This document shows, piece by piece, positions 1-12,089 of a stretch of DNA of 64,000 nucleotides (the stretch's first letter is position 1; each line of letters starts with the position of its first letter). The stretch spans positions 1,483,491 through 1,547,490 of the forward strand of contig CM057157.1 in NCBI GenBank assembly GCA_029962745.1. Direction: 5' to 3'. The notes beneath the pieces were generated by a model. It ran no database searches and was not told the DNA's origin. It was given only the letters and a program-made list of their open reading frames with translations. The position numbers and the translations under genes were made by a program. This DNA is from Echinometra lucunter. Taxonomy: Eukaryota; Echinodermata; Echinoidea; Camarodonta; Echinometridae.

Positions 1-370
1 TGATTTTCAGCTTGGCTGGTCCCTAGACCTAAGCTGGTCAGAAAGAATCATTTCTACCTGACAAACCCAATGCATGAATCATTAACAAGCATATCCACTT
101 TCCTCCTCATCTTCCAACCAACAAACTTTAAGACATTCAGGGAGAACTACAAGCACTCTTAAGCAGCATTTGGGGGCAAAAATCACATTTAAGAATTTTT
201 TATATCCAGTAACTTCATCTATATGTTATAACTACAGAAATAAAAACTATTGTATTTCTATAAGGAATATATTCTTATTCTGGACTATATTCTCTGACCT
301 TTAAATCAACATCATCCACAAATATAAGCCCCCAACTTTTGAATAATATCTCTGCAACACCCTGGATTTT

Positions 371-520
371 CTTTATAGTCAATAAGAGAAAGAGAAAAGG
401 GAAGAGAAAAAGAGAAAGAGAAAGAAAGGATAAACAGGAAAAGAGAGAAAAAGAAGAGACAAAAAGAGAGAGAGGATAGAAAAGAAGAGGAGAAAGAGGG
501 GGAGGGGAAGGGCTCAGGAC
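371..520. repeat. GA-rich low-complexity tract
   Basis: Almost pure purine sequence (agagaaaaggg types) of about 150 bases. No gene signal. Confidence 0.85.
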
Positions 521-1600
521 AGGAAGGTGGTTAAAGAGTGAGAAATGTGGTGGGAAAGGGTTAACATGACACCAGGAGATGATATAGAAGGAAGAGTGTT
601 GTTATCAGGAGGGTTAAGAAGATAGAGAGAGAGAGAGTCAGGTTATACCTGCCATCCCAGACACAACCTAGAAGGCAGTGCTATTTCCAGACGAGAGTTT
701 TGTGGTCAATAATGAAGCCAAGCATGTCTCAATACGATTAACCACGGCTGGCTAACTCCTACAACCACTTTATATTCAAGTCTATGAGGGAGTAGGCATA
801 ACCTATTCAACATCGAAAAAACATTGAATAAGATAAATCATTTTATTCATGAAGGGAATTATTTACCATCATAGTTAGCGAAGGTGAGGGAAGGAGGAAA
901 AGTAGTTCATTCTCATGGCTTTAAATGATGAGAAGTTGAAATGCTGTTACTGTACATAATAAACCTATATACAAACAAGGTTTTTTCCAAAGGTGTCTCT
1001 CTTCACCCATGTGACTTTGAAAGCACTAAGCTTTCTCTTACTCCTTCTCATTCTTATGATCTCTTCACGGCATCAAATGTCATGTTGATTCTCTTTTATT
1101 AATTCACCTTTGGAGTTTACTTTTCTTCTATTACGCTTCTTTTGTAAATAGTGCAATCATTTCAGTAAACATAATATCATCTTCTGTCAGAGACAGACTG
1201 GTAATATCACCTGCTCTGCTGGGAGCCAGGAGGGTATTAACTCTTTTTCTTCTTCCACAGCACTTCTGTCGACAGCTAAAAAGATGTAACAGTTTCTACA
1301 AAAAAACTTTCACTACACCTAAAAAAAAGTGCATGAAGTCAAGCAAACTCAAGTCCACATCCATTAGTTTTTCTAAAACGTATCACTTGCAACTGCATAT
1401 CTTGAAAGAAATGGGTTCAATCGGTCTAGTTTTCTACATGCCTTTAGTTCGTGGAAAGTTGATAGATTATTTAAGGTGACTCACTGCACTTATCTGTGAC
1501 TCTTTATAAATCAAGACAATAAGATAGTTGTATGTAATGAATTGATAAACACTTTCTCTTTTACATTTCACAGCTTCTCCACACTGACCCTCTATGTGCT

Positions 1601-1605
1601 CTCTT

Positions 1606-1638
<33 letters not shown>

Positions 1639-1668
1639 TTGTGCTGCTATGTGTGTGTGTGTGTGTCT
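1601..1668. repeat. (CT)n and (GT)n microsatellites
   Basis: Interrupted (CT)n followed by (TG)8. Reading frames across this are low-complexity. Confidence 0.9.
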
Positions 1669-1732
1669 TTGGTTTTCTTTCCTTTCTAGAGGAGTTGCAG
1701 TTGAGTGGTGTCATGGGTTTTAACCCCCCCCC

Positions 1733-1940
1733 CCCCCATGGCACTAGTGTTCTTTGGCATGACATTGATCTACATTTGCCACTGTCCACCCAGGTGTTGT
1801 TGGTAGAGAGTAATTCCTTGAATACTGTGTGTGCACTGACAGAAGTAGCCAAGCAAGGACCATGGTCATAATGAAGCATCTTGAGCACCTTCCATGGTGG
1901 ATAAAAGCACTGCAAAAATATCCCTATTATCATTATCCCT
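1733..1940 (+). mobile_element. Degraded SINE fragment
   Basis: It shares GGCACTAGTGTTCTTTGGCA...CTACATTTGCCACTGTCCACCCAGGTGTT with the body of the SINE at 59832-60198, followed by a diverged 3' part and a short ATTATC-rich end. The tRNA-like head has been replaced by a poly-C tract. Confidence 0.65.
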
Positions 1941-1961
1941 CTATCATAAAACTACCAGCTC

Positions 1962-1968
1962 TCTCTTG

Positions 1969-2024
<56 letters not shown>

Positions 2025-2190
2025 ATGTGATCTCTCTCCATCTCTCATGCGATCTCACTCTCTCTCTCTCTCCTCATGTGATCTCTCTTCATCTCTCATG
2101 CAATCTCACTCTCTCTCTCTCTCTGTTTTTTCATCCCCTCTTCTTCCTTCTCTCCCTTCCTCTCTCTTTCTTTCTCTCTATCCATCCTGT
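1962..2190. repeat. (CT)n microsatellite with ~55-bp imperfect repeat
   Basis: A long (CT)n tract followed by two diverged units of catgtgatctctctccatct ending in (CT)n, then CT/TTCC-rich sequence. Confidence 0.88.
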
Positions 2191-2719
2191 CACCATGTAT
2201 CATACCTACTTGTCTAAACCCTGATTGATACACTACCTTAATAGGTAACATGACAGCCATCCATCACGACTTACCTGTGGGGTCTTCTTGAAGATTTAAA
2301 CTTGTTTTTAATACCCACTTTAATCCCCAGCCTAATTAATACCCACCCATGTTGACAAAATCACTTTGAAACCGCATCAGTAAATCCCAACCCAAATAGG
2401 TGAGAGTTCTTCTCAAACCAATCGCAGTGACGTTCATTCATACTGACGCACTGGGCTGCAAGGTAAGGAGGATGAGGGAATCGACCCAGGTACAAATGAC
2501 AGACACGACCAAGTAGAATAATAGCTTTACTGTGGGCGAGGGAGGGAAGGAGGGAGGGAACGAATGATAGAATGAATAACTGATCTGAGTCCAATTGATG
2601 AATGAATGTTTTCACAAGGTACTATGTATCCAGAATTGCATTGTTGATTCAATGTTCAAGACCTATACTTAAGGGTAGCTCCATGAAACCACCAGAAGAA
2701 GGGTCATCTACCGACAATA

Positions 2720-3067
2720 GGGAGCTTTAGATACGCGATGCAGCTCAGACGACGCGGTATCTTGCCAAAAATTTTGTTGTGCGCATGCGCGAGACAGGTC
2801 TTTTCCAATCCATCCTGTGTCGTACGTTTTACACGACGGTTCTGGGGCCAGTTTACCGTCCTCCCTAATACGCGACGTGAGACCTTTGTTGACCCTTTTT
2901 AATGACGTAACAACGGTTCATATTTGAGAGTGCGCGCTTTGTTTGATTAACTGCGTCCTCCCCAAATCTAAAGCCTCTTTGCAATGCGACGCGAGGAAAG
3001 AGGAGAACGTAAGTCAACTCAGCAAGATTCCGCGTCGTCTGAGCTGCGTCGCGTATCTAAAGCTCTC
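2720..3067. mobile_element. Inverted-repeat MITE with TA flanks (GGGAGCTTTAGATACGCGA)
   Basis: 348 bp with terminal repeats of about 37 bp, nearly perfect: GGGAGCTTTAGATACGCGAT and its mirror beginning GAGAGCTTTAGATACGCGAC, continuing through CAGCTCAGACGACGCGG. Flanked by TA on both sides. Terminal sequence and target suggest a PIF/Harbinger- or Tc1-like non-autonomous element; the superfamily is uncertain. Markedly more CpG-rich than its surroundings. Confidence 0.85.
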
Positions 3068-3410
3068 TAATGATAAAAGGAGATTGACACTTGTATCTTT
3101 GCTATTATGCCTGTTGAGATTCAGAAGGGCATTACATCATGAAGAATATGAAATAACACCCTTCTGCCTTGTAGTAGACTGAATAGCACAGTCATATTTC
3201 ACAGAATTTGTAATTCATTGATCTTAGAAAAAAAAAGGTTCATTTCATGCCTAATTAATTCCGAGATCAGTTTTTGGTCTCTTAAAGTTAGTAAACATGT
3301 TTTGAGAGTTCAACCTACTGCCCATGCTGTAGCATGCAACTTGAAATCCTGTTCTAGCCTAACTTGCTATTATTTCAAGTATTGTGGTCTCAGACCATTT
3401 TCACACAAGC

Positions 3411-3838
3411 GCAGAATGCATCATTTGAATTAAGATTACAATTGCGCTATTAGAATTATGGTCCGTATATATGCCCGAGAAAGGCGGATTCTGCGGTTTT
3501 GCATTTCAGATCAGAGCGAGGAGAGGGGCTGTGGCTTTTTCCCGGGTACCCTCAATCACTCGCGCACGATGCTTGCAAAGCCATCGAGCTTTTGTTTTGT
3601 CTGTGGAAGTGGTTGAAAGATCACCGCCCCCAAAAACACGATTTGGAGGTCAATCCGTACACACAACAGTTTTTCTTCCGTAATTTGGGAGAATCGTCAC
3701 TGAAAAACACCTCCTGACCGTTATTTGAATTACTCAATTCAAATCATGCTTTGTTCCATTCAGACAGCCAAAGTGCATCACTAGAATTAAGATTCTAGCG
3801 ATGCTTCACTAGAATCTTAATTCAAATTACGCATTCTA
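3411..3838. mobile_element. Inverted-repeat element (GCAGAATGCATCATTTGAAT termini)
   Basis: About 428 bp. Left end AGAATGCATCATTTGAATTA and right end (reverse complement) AGAATGCGTAATTTGAATTA match over about 25 bases with few mismatches. A smaller palindrome, ctagaattaagattctag, lies near the right end (3781-3799). The middle is GC-richer. No protein is recognised and the target duplication is not evident. Confidence 0.72.
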
Positions 3839-4731
3839 CTCCCATCGGTTTCAGTAAACCTAAATAATCAGTAGTGACAGTGTCACAGTAATGAAAAATC
3901 TATAAAGGGATCCTGTTCATTATTCTAACACAAGACCATAATGTGACTGATTTTACATTGTTAACAAAAAATGAAGGAAAATATATGTAATTTGAATGGC
4001 AGCCACTTGAAATGAATTACAATAAACTTAAGCTACATCACAGATGAATGCTTCCCTTTTTTTGCAGATTTTGTTGTATAAAAGACTGTGTATAAGCCTG
4101 CTGAATGTCACATTAATTTTGTGGAATTGAAATGAAATTACTCATGCGCTCAGATGAATGCACTAGCCTTGATTCACCAACCAAAAACACATTCACTTTC
4201 AATATCTATCCAAGGACAATGCCCAGATTAATAGAAATTTAATGAACATATCAAAAACCATGTTCAAAGGTTATTAAATCAAAAGACCTTCAGAAATCAC
4301 AAAGGAAAATTGTCATCTAACAAAAGCTTTGAGTATAGGTGTTATAGAGGTGTATATACATTTAATTTGAAGTATCTGTTATGGGAGAACTATCATTTTT
4401 ATTTCATTTAAATTTCAATTAACAGACCAAATAAATGAGAGTGACTGTGACAATCTAAAATGTGGTTTCAGTGACTTTTCAAGAGCCCAAAACGGTGAAG
4501 GTATATAGGTCGGTTATTCTACATAATGAGTACATAGAAGCAGGTGAAGAGGAGGAGGGGGGGAGGGGTGTCAACCACTAGACCTCAATTACAAGGTTAT
4601 CCCATTGAAAACTTGGGCTGGGGTCTAAGGAAAATGTGAAAATGTCTGCTATACTGGAATCAAATAGAGCTCAACAGGTTAAAGATTTCAAGATTCAAAT
4701 CGGGGGGGGGGGGTATGTATGACCTTCCGCC
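3839..4731. other. Intron, nothing recognised
   Basis: AT-rich unique sequence apart from a short poly-G tract near 4705. No exon, repeat or RNA gene recognised. Confidence 0.6.
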
Positions 4732-5013
4732 CTTAAGATCAAGTGCTGTTTGTACACCTATTTCTCTCAATCTAGACACAGATAATGATTCTTAGATCAT
4801 TATAATAAGAAAATGTAAATGGAATTATAAAAAACCCTTTTAAGCTAATCCTCATTCTTTTAAACTTGCCCTTAAGATCAAGTGCTTTTTGTACACCTAT
4901 TTCTCCCAATCTAGACACAGATAATGATTCTTAGATCATTATAATAAGAAAATGTAAATGGAATTATAAAAAAAAAAAACCTTTTAAGCTAATCCTCAAT
5001 TTTTTAAACTTAC
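4732..5013. repeat. 139-bp tandem duplication, two units
   Basis: cttaagatcaagtgct... begins at 4732 and again at 4871, with near identity to the end of the unit and a partial third start near 5014. The second unit has an expanded A tract. Confidence 0.92.
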
Positions 5014-5814
5014 CCTTAACATGTAGTTCCTCACCCAGGAAGAGGTGCAAACATAAATTGTTGAGATATCATGTTTTCAATAATCTTATCAGAACCATAT
5101 GAGAGAAATCAAAGAAGTCACAACTTATCAGTGCTAACAATTCATAACAGGCATGAAGTGAAATAGTCAGAGGATAGTAAAACTGTAAAATGTGTACTTT
5201 TAGAAAAGTACATCCTTTTGGAACCTTCTGCCATCAACTTGCAATATCAAAACATGGTATTCAAGCAGGCTAGAAGAATGAATGTGGGAGTAGAGTAATT
5301 AATTACCTTCTATTTTACAATCATTCTTCTATTAGTAACATTGAAACAAATCAAGCTTGATAAATGAAGGAACAAAGTGATCATTTATTGACTCCCTAGA
5401 AATTAAAATTGTGGTATTTCTTGGGGAAATCTTATAATTCATTTTTGGTCATTAGATGTGATATTTGTTTCCTTGCAGTTTATTGTGCATTAAGTGGAAA
5501 TAAATGATAAATTCATAGCCATTTGTGTTCTAATCACAACCATAAATCATCAAATATCGACTTAATGACTCAGTTTTATTTCCCCTAAATGTTCAGCACA
5601 CAATGAGAAATTAAGAGCAGTAAGTCATTTAGGTGACTAGCTCAAAGTCTACTGTTTATAAAACTTTTATTTTGTCCTCACAAAATAGGGTATTCTATAG
5701 TTTTTTTCAGAAACTACTTAACCTTTTGAAATTCTCAGATGCAATAAATAAGAAAATAGTTCTTTCTCCTTCATCCACCCCATTATTCTCTATAAACTAT
5801 TATTTCCATTTTCT
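5014..5814. other. Intron, nothing recognised
   Basis: AT-rich unique sequence with no gene signals. Confidence 0.6.
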
Positions 5815-5849
5815 CCCTCTCTCTCTCTCTATCTCTTTCTCTCTCCTCT

Positions 5850-5903
<54 letters not shown>

Positions 5904-5905
5904 AA
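5815..5905. repeat. (CT)n microsatellite
   Basis: Interrupted, then pure (CT)n over about 85 bases. Confidence 0.93.
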
Positions 5906-6289
5906 TATATGAATGCAATCGTCCCAAATGATTTTAAAACTATAGGTCACCGTCAATGTGACTGATTATGATGATAATCACACCTACAAATCGCTCCAGC
6001 ATTGTTTACGTAGAAAATGAATAGGAAATCATTACAGCAGGTCTGTAACGATTAACTTTGTTGCTGTTACTATGTCATATCTACATTGTATCATTCCAGG
6101 CCTTATACATGGTATTTGATTACATTATTGTAGTTTATTATATCTTACTTGTAAATTGATCCTTTCAGCCTATGCTGCTGATCAATTTTTATATACCAAT
6201 AAATAAATAAATAATAAATAAATAAGGTCTGACCCGACTGATAAATGAAAATGGGCATCCCTGACTGATTTTATTGCCTCAGTGGATTG

Positions 6290-6790
6290 CTTGGCCCCCC
6301 CCCCAATCTTTTTGTTGTTGTTGTTTTCCAGGACAGACCTTACACACTGAAGAAACCGTGTGGGCAGCTGCATCCCTTGTGCTTGACTGACAGAAATCCA
6401 ATTATTGTTCAGATGTAACTCCTTTCTCATTAACACTGTTATTAGTCAAATCTGACCCAGCATCTGACTTAGCACTGAACCTCACAGCCTGCATGTATAT
6501 CGGCCGCGGACGTCCCCCCCCCCCCCCCCCCCCTTGGAGCCCAAGGGGCTGAATCAGCCGCTGCACCCCCTTTGACTTTGAAGCCCAGGGGAACCAAATC
6601 GACTGTGGCTCCCTCTTTAGAAGCCAAGGACATTTTTTTTCTTCTTCTTCTTTGCTTATCAGTGCATTTGGGAGGTAAAATGGACATCTGAAAATGCCAA
6701 GGATCATTTTTTTGTTGTTGTTGCTTATCAGCAATTTTTCGGGTAAGACAGACACTGGAAAAACCAATCAGCCCCCCCCCCCCACCCCTT
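6290..6790. repeat. Low-complexity region with poly-C tracts and a diverged ~100-bp repeat
   Basis: Poly-C runs near 6293, 6515-6533 and 6771-6782. Two diverged units resemble ttgttgttgcttatcag...aca...ctg.aaaa (about 6640-6690 and 6705-6760). No confident gene or transposon assignment. Confidence 0.6.
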
Positions 6791-7317
6791 TTGAAAAATT
6801 CTGGATCTGGTGGTGAACATGGTAATGAAAATGAGCTTCAGATCATCTACATGTCAAATAAAATTAGCATCTGTCTTTAAAAACTTACGGGAAACAGGTG
6901 GACAATATTTTCATATTTATATCCAAAGAAAGAAGAAAATGAAAACAACATCTAGTTATTCTAATAATGCAGCATTCTACCTCTTCAAGAGAATTAGAAT
7001 GACAAAAGAAAAAGTTACTAAGCAAAGTAGCAAACCTAATGTTTAGACATTCATCAGAATTTGCATATGTTTATTCAACACTGAAGATACTAGATCAAAA
7101 GAATTGATACAAACAACTGCACCTGGGCCAGTGAAACATTGACCAAATGATTTCCAAAACAGACTTCATCAAAAACTGAAGGAAAGGATAAGAAAAACCT
7201 GGATAGTACTAAATAAAAACCATTTCTCAAAGATTCAATGAAAAACAGAATGCTCTTGATAAGCTGATATACCATAAGACTACAAAAATATGATCTCAAA
7301 GGCATCTTACTTCGGTA

Positions 7318-7780
7318 GGGTGAATTGCCACTTCATTCTAATTCCACTTTGTCTGATGCCCGTTTGGTCTCATCCCACATGGTCTAATTCCATTTTGACT
7401 TCAACCAGTTCATCTACTAGCCATTTGGTCTAATTACCACTTAGCCCATTTACCATTTCATCTAATTTCCATTCAGTCTATGCTCATTTTGTCTAATACC
7501 CACTTGGTCTAACACCACTTAGTCTATCTGATTAGACAAAATGGTAACAGACTACATGATCATTAGACAAAATGAAGAAAAATAAGTAGACAAAGTGGCA
7601 ATTAGACCAACTGATCATTAGACAAAGTAACAATTAGCCAAAGTGGGTATTAGACCTAATGATTGGACCAAATGGCAATTAGACCACATTGATAGTAGAC
7701 CAAATGGGTTTAGCCATAGTGGTGTTAGACAATCTGGGAATTAGACCAAATGGTAATTAGACCAAGTGGCTAAACCCTTT
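7318..7780. repeat. Degenerate ~20-bp repeat array that switches strand at its centre
   Basis: From 7318 to about 7530 the array consists of variants of catttggtctaattnc. From about 7531 to 7780 it consists of the reverse complement, gnaattagaccaaatg. The switch is at agtctatctgattagac. The whole array is thus a long imperfect palindrome made of short repeats. Units vary in length and sequence. Confidence 0.85.
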
Positions 7781-7853
7781 GGCAGCACTGCAAACACAAC
7801 ATTTAGCAGGCAAAAAAAGGGTGACTTCCTGGTATACACCCACATTGTATGCC

Positions 7854-7964
7854 ATAAACTGAGTGCTAGAAGGATGTCATACAGTATCTGCATCAAATCT
7901 GCCCTACTATAAACTGAGTGCTAGAAGGATGTCCGTCATACAGTATCTGCATCAAATCTGCCCT
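7854..7964. repeat. 55-bp tandem duplication, two units
   Basis: ataaactgagtgctagaagg begins at 7854 and at 7909. The second unit has a small insertion (ccgt). It abuts the MITE at 7966-8152. Confidence 0.92.
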
Positions 7965-7965
7965 A

Positions 7966-8152
7966 CTTTGGCAAAAGGAAGCAAGTGACAAAAATGACAT
8001 TTTCTGTAAAAGAACAAAATATATCTGTCATTTCAGCAGGATTAGTGTTTATGCATAAAATTTGACATAGAGGAAGAGCACATTACCAGTATAAAATAAA
8101 ACATTAATAACTCAGATTTGGTTGTTATGTTACTTGCTTCCTTTTGCCAAAG
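7966..8152. mobile_element. Short MITE (CTTTGGCAAAAGGAAGCAAG termini), TA flanks
   Basis: 187 bp with perfect inverted termini CTTTGGCAAAAGGAAGCAAG extended by one or two bases, flanked by TA on each side (7964-7965, 8153-8154). Compatible with a Tc1/mariner-type non-autonomous element. Non-coding. Confidence 0.85.
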
Positions 8153-8955
8153 TAGGAGAGAAATTAAGATAAGAATGATAATACCCTCATGGCCCTTGGC
8201 AGATGATACATTTTATTGTGTATTCTCAGTACATGACAGATAATTAACAGGAGGCAGGAATTAACATTTCAACTTATGATATGCATCATATATTCTTAGT
8301 TGAGGAAGCGGTTATCTCCATTATTCATGGAATTGTTAATAACAATCAATTTTGTATAGTGCATTCAGTGGATGGAGAAAAAAAACATTATGTAAAGTCA
8401 AACATTGGCTAAGTGCCAATGAAATGAATTAACATTGGTTCTTTGTATATTAACAAAGAATCCAGTATTAAAACAAAAGCATGACTTTATTGTTAATTTC
8501 CTTTCATAAATCACACCTCCAAATTGACATTTAATGCGTCTGGCTGAAAATGCCAGAATGAGACACTGTCACTTTGTGATATTTTGGATAGGACTAATGG
8601 AAGAGTATGAGAGTGAAGTCCACCTAGCTTATTAATAACTATACCACTATTGGGAAAGGCAATGCGTTGCTTCAATGCGTGGCTGTTGCCAAGTTGCTAA
8701 TTAAGCATTATGGAGAGGAGAAGTGGGCAGGCAGTAGGAGGAAATGTATGCTGTCATCTACCATTAACTGCTGACAACCATAAAAAAAACACACTTTGTG
8801 AGAAGGGTATTGTCTAGCTAATTGAGGTAGAAAAGAACACATTTCTGAAAGACAACCTTAGTCATTATGTGGATGTATGTTGTAAGCACCTGCTTTACTC
8901 ACATCTCACTGAAAAGGGAACAAAAAGCTACTTCAAATTATAACAAAGGTAATCA

Positions 8956-9261
8956 GGGGGTGTTTCAAAAAGACTAAGATTGAATGAAATTGAACTTAAC
9001 TATGGCAGGTCATTCATGCCACTGTTTGCTTTCACCATCGGTCTCTCAAGGGATGTGCATATCATGGTTCACAAATCTGCAGAATTGACATTTCTTTATA
9101 GTTCACTGATGAAGAAAACAAAAAAAAATGCTAATTGTGTAGATTTGTGACCATGATTTGCAAATCCTGTGAGGCTCCGATGTTGAAGCAACCAGTGGCA
9201 TGAATGGTCTGTCATAGTTATGTGCAATTTCAGTCAATCTTAGTCTTTGTGAAACACCCCC
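8956..9261. mobile_element. Foldback MITE (GGGGGTGTTTCACAAAGAC termini)
   Basis: 306 bp with long complementary arms of about 140 bp. The left arm GGGGGTGTTTCAAAAAGACT... and the reverse complement of the right arm GGGGGTGTTTCACAAAGACT... stay alignable through ATGGCAGGTCATTCATGCCA. A poly-C tract follows directly. No coding capacity. Confidence 0.85.
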
Positions 9262-9451
9262 TCCCCCCCCCCCCCCCCCCCCCGTTTTACTTCAATTAAA
9301 TAAGCAATATATCAACAAAGAAGCAATTACTGAACAGATAATAACAAAGCTAGTAAGGCAGCTTAGCAACATGTAGTGACACAAAAAGACAAAAAATTAT
9401 TAGTTTCTCATCCCTACCCACATCATTTTTTGCCACCACATCAAAATAAAC

Positions 9452-9482
9452 CCCCCCCCCCCAAAAAAAAAAAAAAAAAAAA
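9452..9482. repeat. Poly-C / poly-A tract
   Basis: Cytosine run followed by about 20 adenines, lying just before the point (9547) at which copy B begins after the gap. A plausible sequencing or assembly break point. Confidence 0.95.
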
Positions 9483-9768
9483 CAATAGAAAGACGAAATT
9501 GATTGATTTTCCCTGTTTCCAGCTGTTGGACATCGCACATGCACAGCCTACATATCGTACCGCACTTAAAAACGACTGGAAATTAATAGCATTGTGCAGT
9601 GAAAAGGCAAAAAAAAAAAGAAGTGCCCTCATCCTCCTTTTTTCAAAAAGTCAGGATGAGAAACTGATTATTTTTTTTACTTGGCCTAACCAAAAAGGAA
9701 AATACATATTGTTGTTTGTAGTCTAGGCCACTCTGTTTTCACTCAGCTTTTAAAGTGACAGTGTAAAT

Positions 9769-10003
9769 CGTGAGTTAAAGACCATACTTCGGTTATGTTA
9801 AAAGGCACCAAACTCTCTTAAAAGATATGTTAGAGAGAAAAGTAGACCGAGAGGGAAACCCATAATCAACTGGGAAGAGAACATCAAGATCTGGACTAAA
9901 ACTGCAAGAGCGCACCAGAATAGCGAAATACTTTTTATATGGAGAGATGTTGCAATCAACCCTCAAACCAGAAAAAGATACCTGAATAGATAGAAAGACC
10001 ATA
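9769..10003. other. Copy-A-specific segment replacing the truncated MITE of copy B
   Basis: 235 bases with no counterpart in copy B, lying between gtgacagtgtaaat and cactataactctc, which are shared by both copies. No terminal repeat, target duplication or reading frame was recognised. Either it is a fragment of an unrecognised repeat or copy B lost it when the MITE arrived. Confidence 0.6.
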
Positions 10004-10220
10004 CACTATAACTCTCATATCTCATAAACATACAACACACAGTAGGAAACATTAATAGCTTTACCACATATGATATCAAGTAAAGGAAAGAAATTACTAT
10101 CCAATGTCTGTGATATTTTAATAGAATGATATTTCCTGCCAAAACTTTTGAATGGAATCCTATAATCCATACTGACTGATCATAGTATATCAGAAAGAAA
10201 TAGCAAAAAAATTAACTTAC

Positions 10221-10260
10221 CAGGTGATGTTATTGTAAGAAGATCCAGTCTTCTCTGTTG
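10221..10260 (-). CDS. AGBL4: AGBL4/CCP6 40-base microexon, copy A
   Basis: Same exon as 25535-25574, in the upstream-coordinate copy of the duplication. It has acceptor tttatatacag and donor TG|gtaagt and the same predicted peptide, QQRRLDLLTITSP. Splice sites and reading frame are intact, so nothing marks it as a pseudo-exon. The next coding exon, which should carry the zinc-binding HPGE-type motif, was not found between here and position 1, so it lies outside the window. If the duplication is an assembly artefact, this and copy B are two alleles of a single exon. Confidence 0.9.
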
Positions 10261-10528
10261 CTGTATATAAAAGAGAAAAACATTCAAATTAAAATTACAT
10301 CATTCATCTATGCAGTATGAATAACAAATAAATTCAGTTTCCCAACAAATCTATTACAGAGTTCATCTCTAATCCATTTTTTTTCCAGAACAAAAATAAA
10401 TTGAAATGTATTTCATATTCCAACAATTTTACAGGCGAACCTGTCTACAAGGACCTATCAGCAGAAGCGGAAACAGAAGAGTGTAGACAGGTAGCCCCTA
10501 TGGATTGGTTCTGTAATGTTCACATTAA

Positions 10529-10933
10529 CCCATTCCTGACAGAGGTCCACATTTTGTGGTTTGGCCTAACATCTTTTGATGCAAAGCCCTAAAAATCATA
10601 CCAAATACATGAGTAGAAAGAGCAAAAAATTCTACACAAACTGTGCCCATTTTGGTTACATCAATATTCGTTGTTTGATGCTGAAAATTTTTTAAAGGAA
10701 AATAAGCATTAAAATCCTTAAATTGGCAATGTGATAGATGGTTTAATATCACCGTTTTCCCCTGCAAATTGGCAACTTTTTTACTTCTCATAATTTCTGT
10801 CAATTTATATTCGCTTCAGATACATGACGTTTTATAAGAAAAATGTAGCAATAAAATAAGAATGTTGGTGTTGCCAATTTGAAGAATAAAAGCTGATCAA
10901 ATTAGGCTGTAAATAATTCCTGTCACAAATGGG
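10529..10933 (-). mobile_element. TTAA-flanked MITE family 1, copy 1 (piggyBac-like)
   Basis: A 405-bp element flanked by TTAA on both sides (10525-10528, 10934-10937), with terminal inverted repeats CCCATTCCTGACAG / CCCATTTGTGACAG. A CCC terminus plus a TTAA target site is the piggyBac signature (established knowledge). No transposase is encoded; the roughly 90-codon frame inside is not maintained in all copies. In copy B the same locus is a clean single TTAA (25840-25843), that is, an empty site. It is inverted relative to copies 2-4. Confidence 0.9.
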
Positions 10934-11177
10934 TTAATTCTTCTTACAAATATAAACAATATGAATGACCACTACAGACAGTCTTCATAGAGAGATGGCA
11001 CGTAATGACAGGTTTGACTTAAACATTGATAGAAATGTATACCAAATGTCAAGTGATATTGAGTCATATTTACTCCTTGCTTTGAATCAAATATTTGGTC
11101 AAATGGTAAGAAATTTTTGAGCTCTGACTTCTCTGGATTTCCAACTCTGAGTTTGACATGCTCTATTAACTTGATTG

Positions 11178-11315
11178 AATGGATTCAGTGCTCAATTCAG
11201 ACTATGACTTCCCAAGCTGAGAGAATGGATTCAGTGCTCAATTCAGACTATGACTTCCCAAGCTGAGAGAATGGATTCAGTGCTCAATTCAGACTATGAC
11301 TTCCCACGCTGAGAG
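11178..11315. repeat. 46-bp VNTR, three units in copy A
   Basis: Units starting aatggattcagtgctcaatt at 11178, 11224 and 11270, spaced exactly 46 bases apart. Copy B has a single unit near 26092, so this is a length difference between the two copies. Confidence 0.95.
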
Positions 11316-12089
11316 CAAAAAGGGATGTGAACTAACTATATGAAACCCCTTTCAATAAATCGCTGGTCTGGACCAGGTTCGCTCTAAATCGTAAAATTTT
11401 GAATTACTGAGCGGCACGGGCACGCTTATATGGCCAATATGCGCCAATTTACGCTTCTTTTAGTATGCTCACGGAGGTTTAAACTACCCCATGGTTTAAA
11501 CCTCTTTTGTGAATTCCGGCCTCTGCATCAAGAGTATATCTTTAGTACCAGAGGAACTATGTACTGTTTGTACATGTAACTGTTCAAACTTTTAATTCAT
11601 GATATGTTTGTTAGATCTATATCAGGTTAAACAAAAGTTACTTGGAAAATATATCGCCTTTGTGTAAAAACAACCAAAGTGATAATTCTAGAAGAAAGAG
11701 AAAGTATTACAAAGTGCGACCGTATCTGAACTTATCACAAGTGACAATACCAGGGGGAAAAGAAGAATAACTCAAGCAGAGACCAGAAACAAACTGAAAA
11801 AGACACTTGATGTCCCTCCTAGCACATTGAACTGCCCATCTCTCATTGATCAGAAACAAGGATGACATGGAAGAAGATACAGGTTAATTCAAGCATGATA
11901 ATAAGACAGCTAATTTGAGTAATAGTATCTAAGTATTAAAAGTACCCCTGTCTTGTCCATTTCTGTGATGTTACATGATACGCAGCAACAATGCTATTAA
12001 CTGACTTTCATCAGGGTTTGACAGAAATGTTTATGTTAATGGTGTAAGCCTTCAAGGCTATCCTTTACACAGCAAATCGCAAATTGGTG

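Noticed and set aside
1542..2224. Overlapping frames over CT/GT tracts
   Set aside because: Low-complexity translation of microsatellites and a SINE fragment.
7090..7305. Small minus-strand frame
   Set aside because: AT-rich, Phe/Leu/Ser-biased chance frame without homology.
10525..10803. 92-codon frame similar to frames at 42820 and 48234
   Set aside because: The similarity is at DNA level because all lie in copies of the same MITE. Copy 18363-18769 has an in-frame stop (GTG TTT TAA), and frame lengths vary, so there is no sign of a maintained protein.
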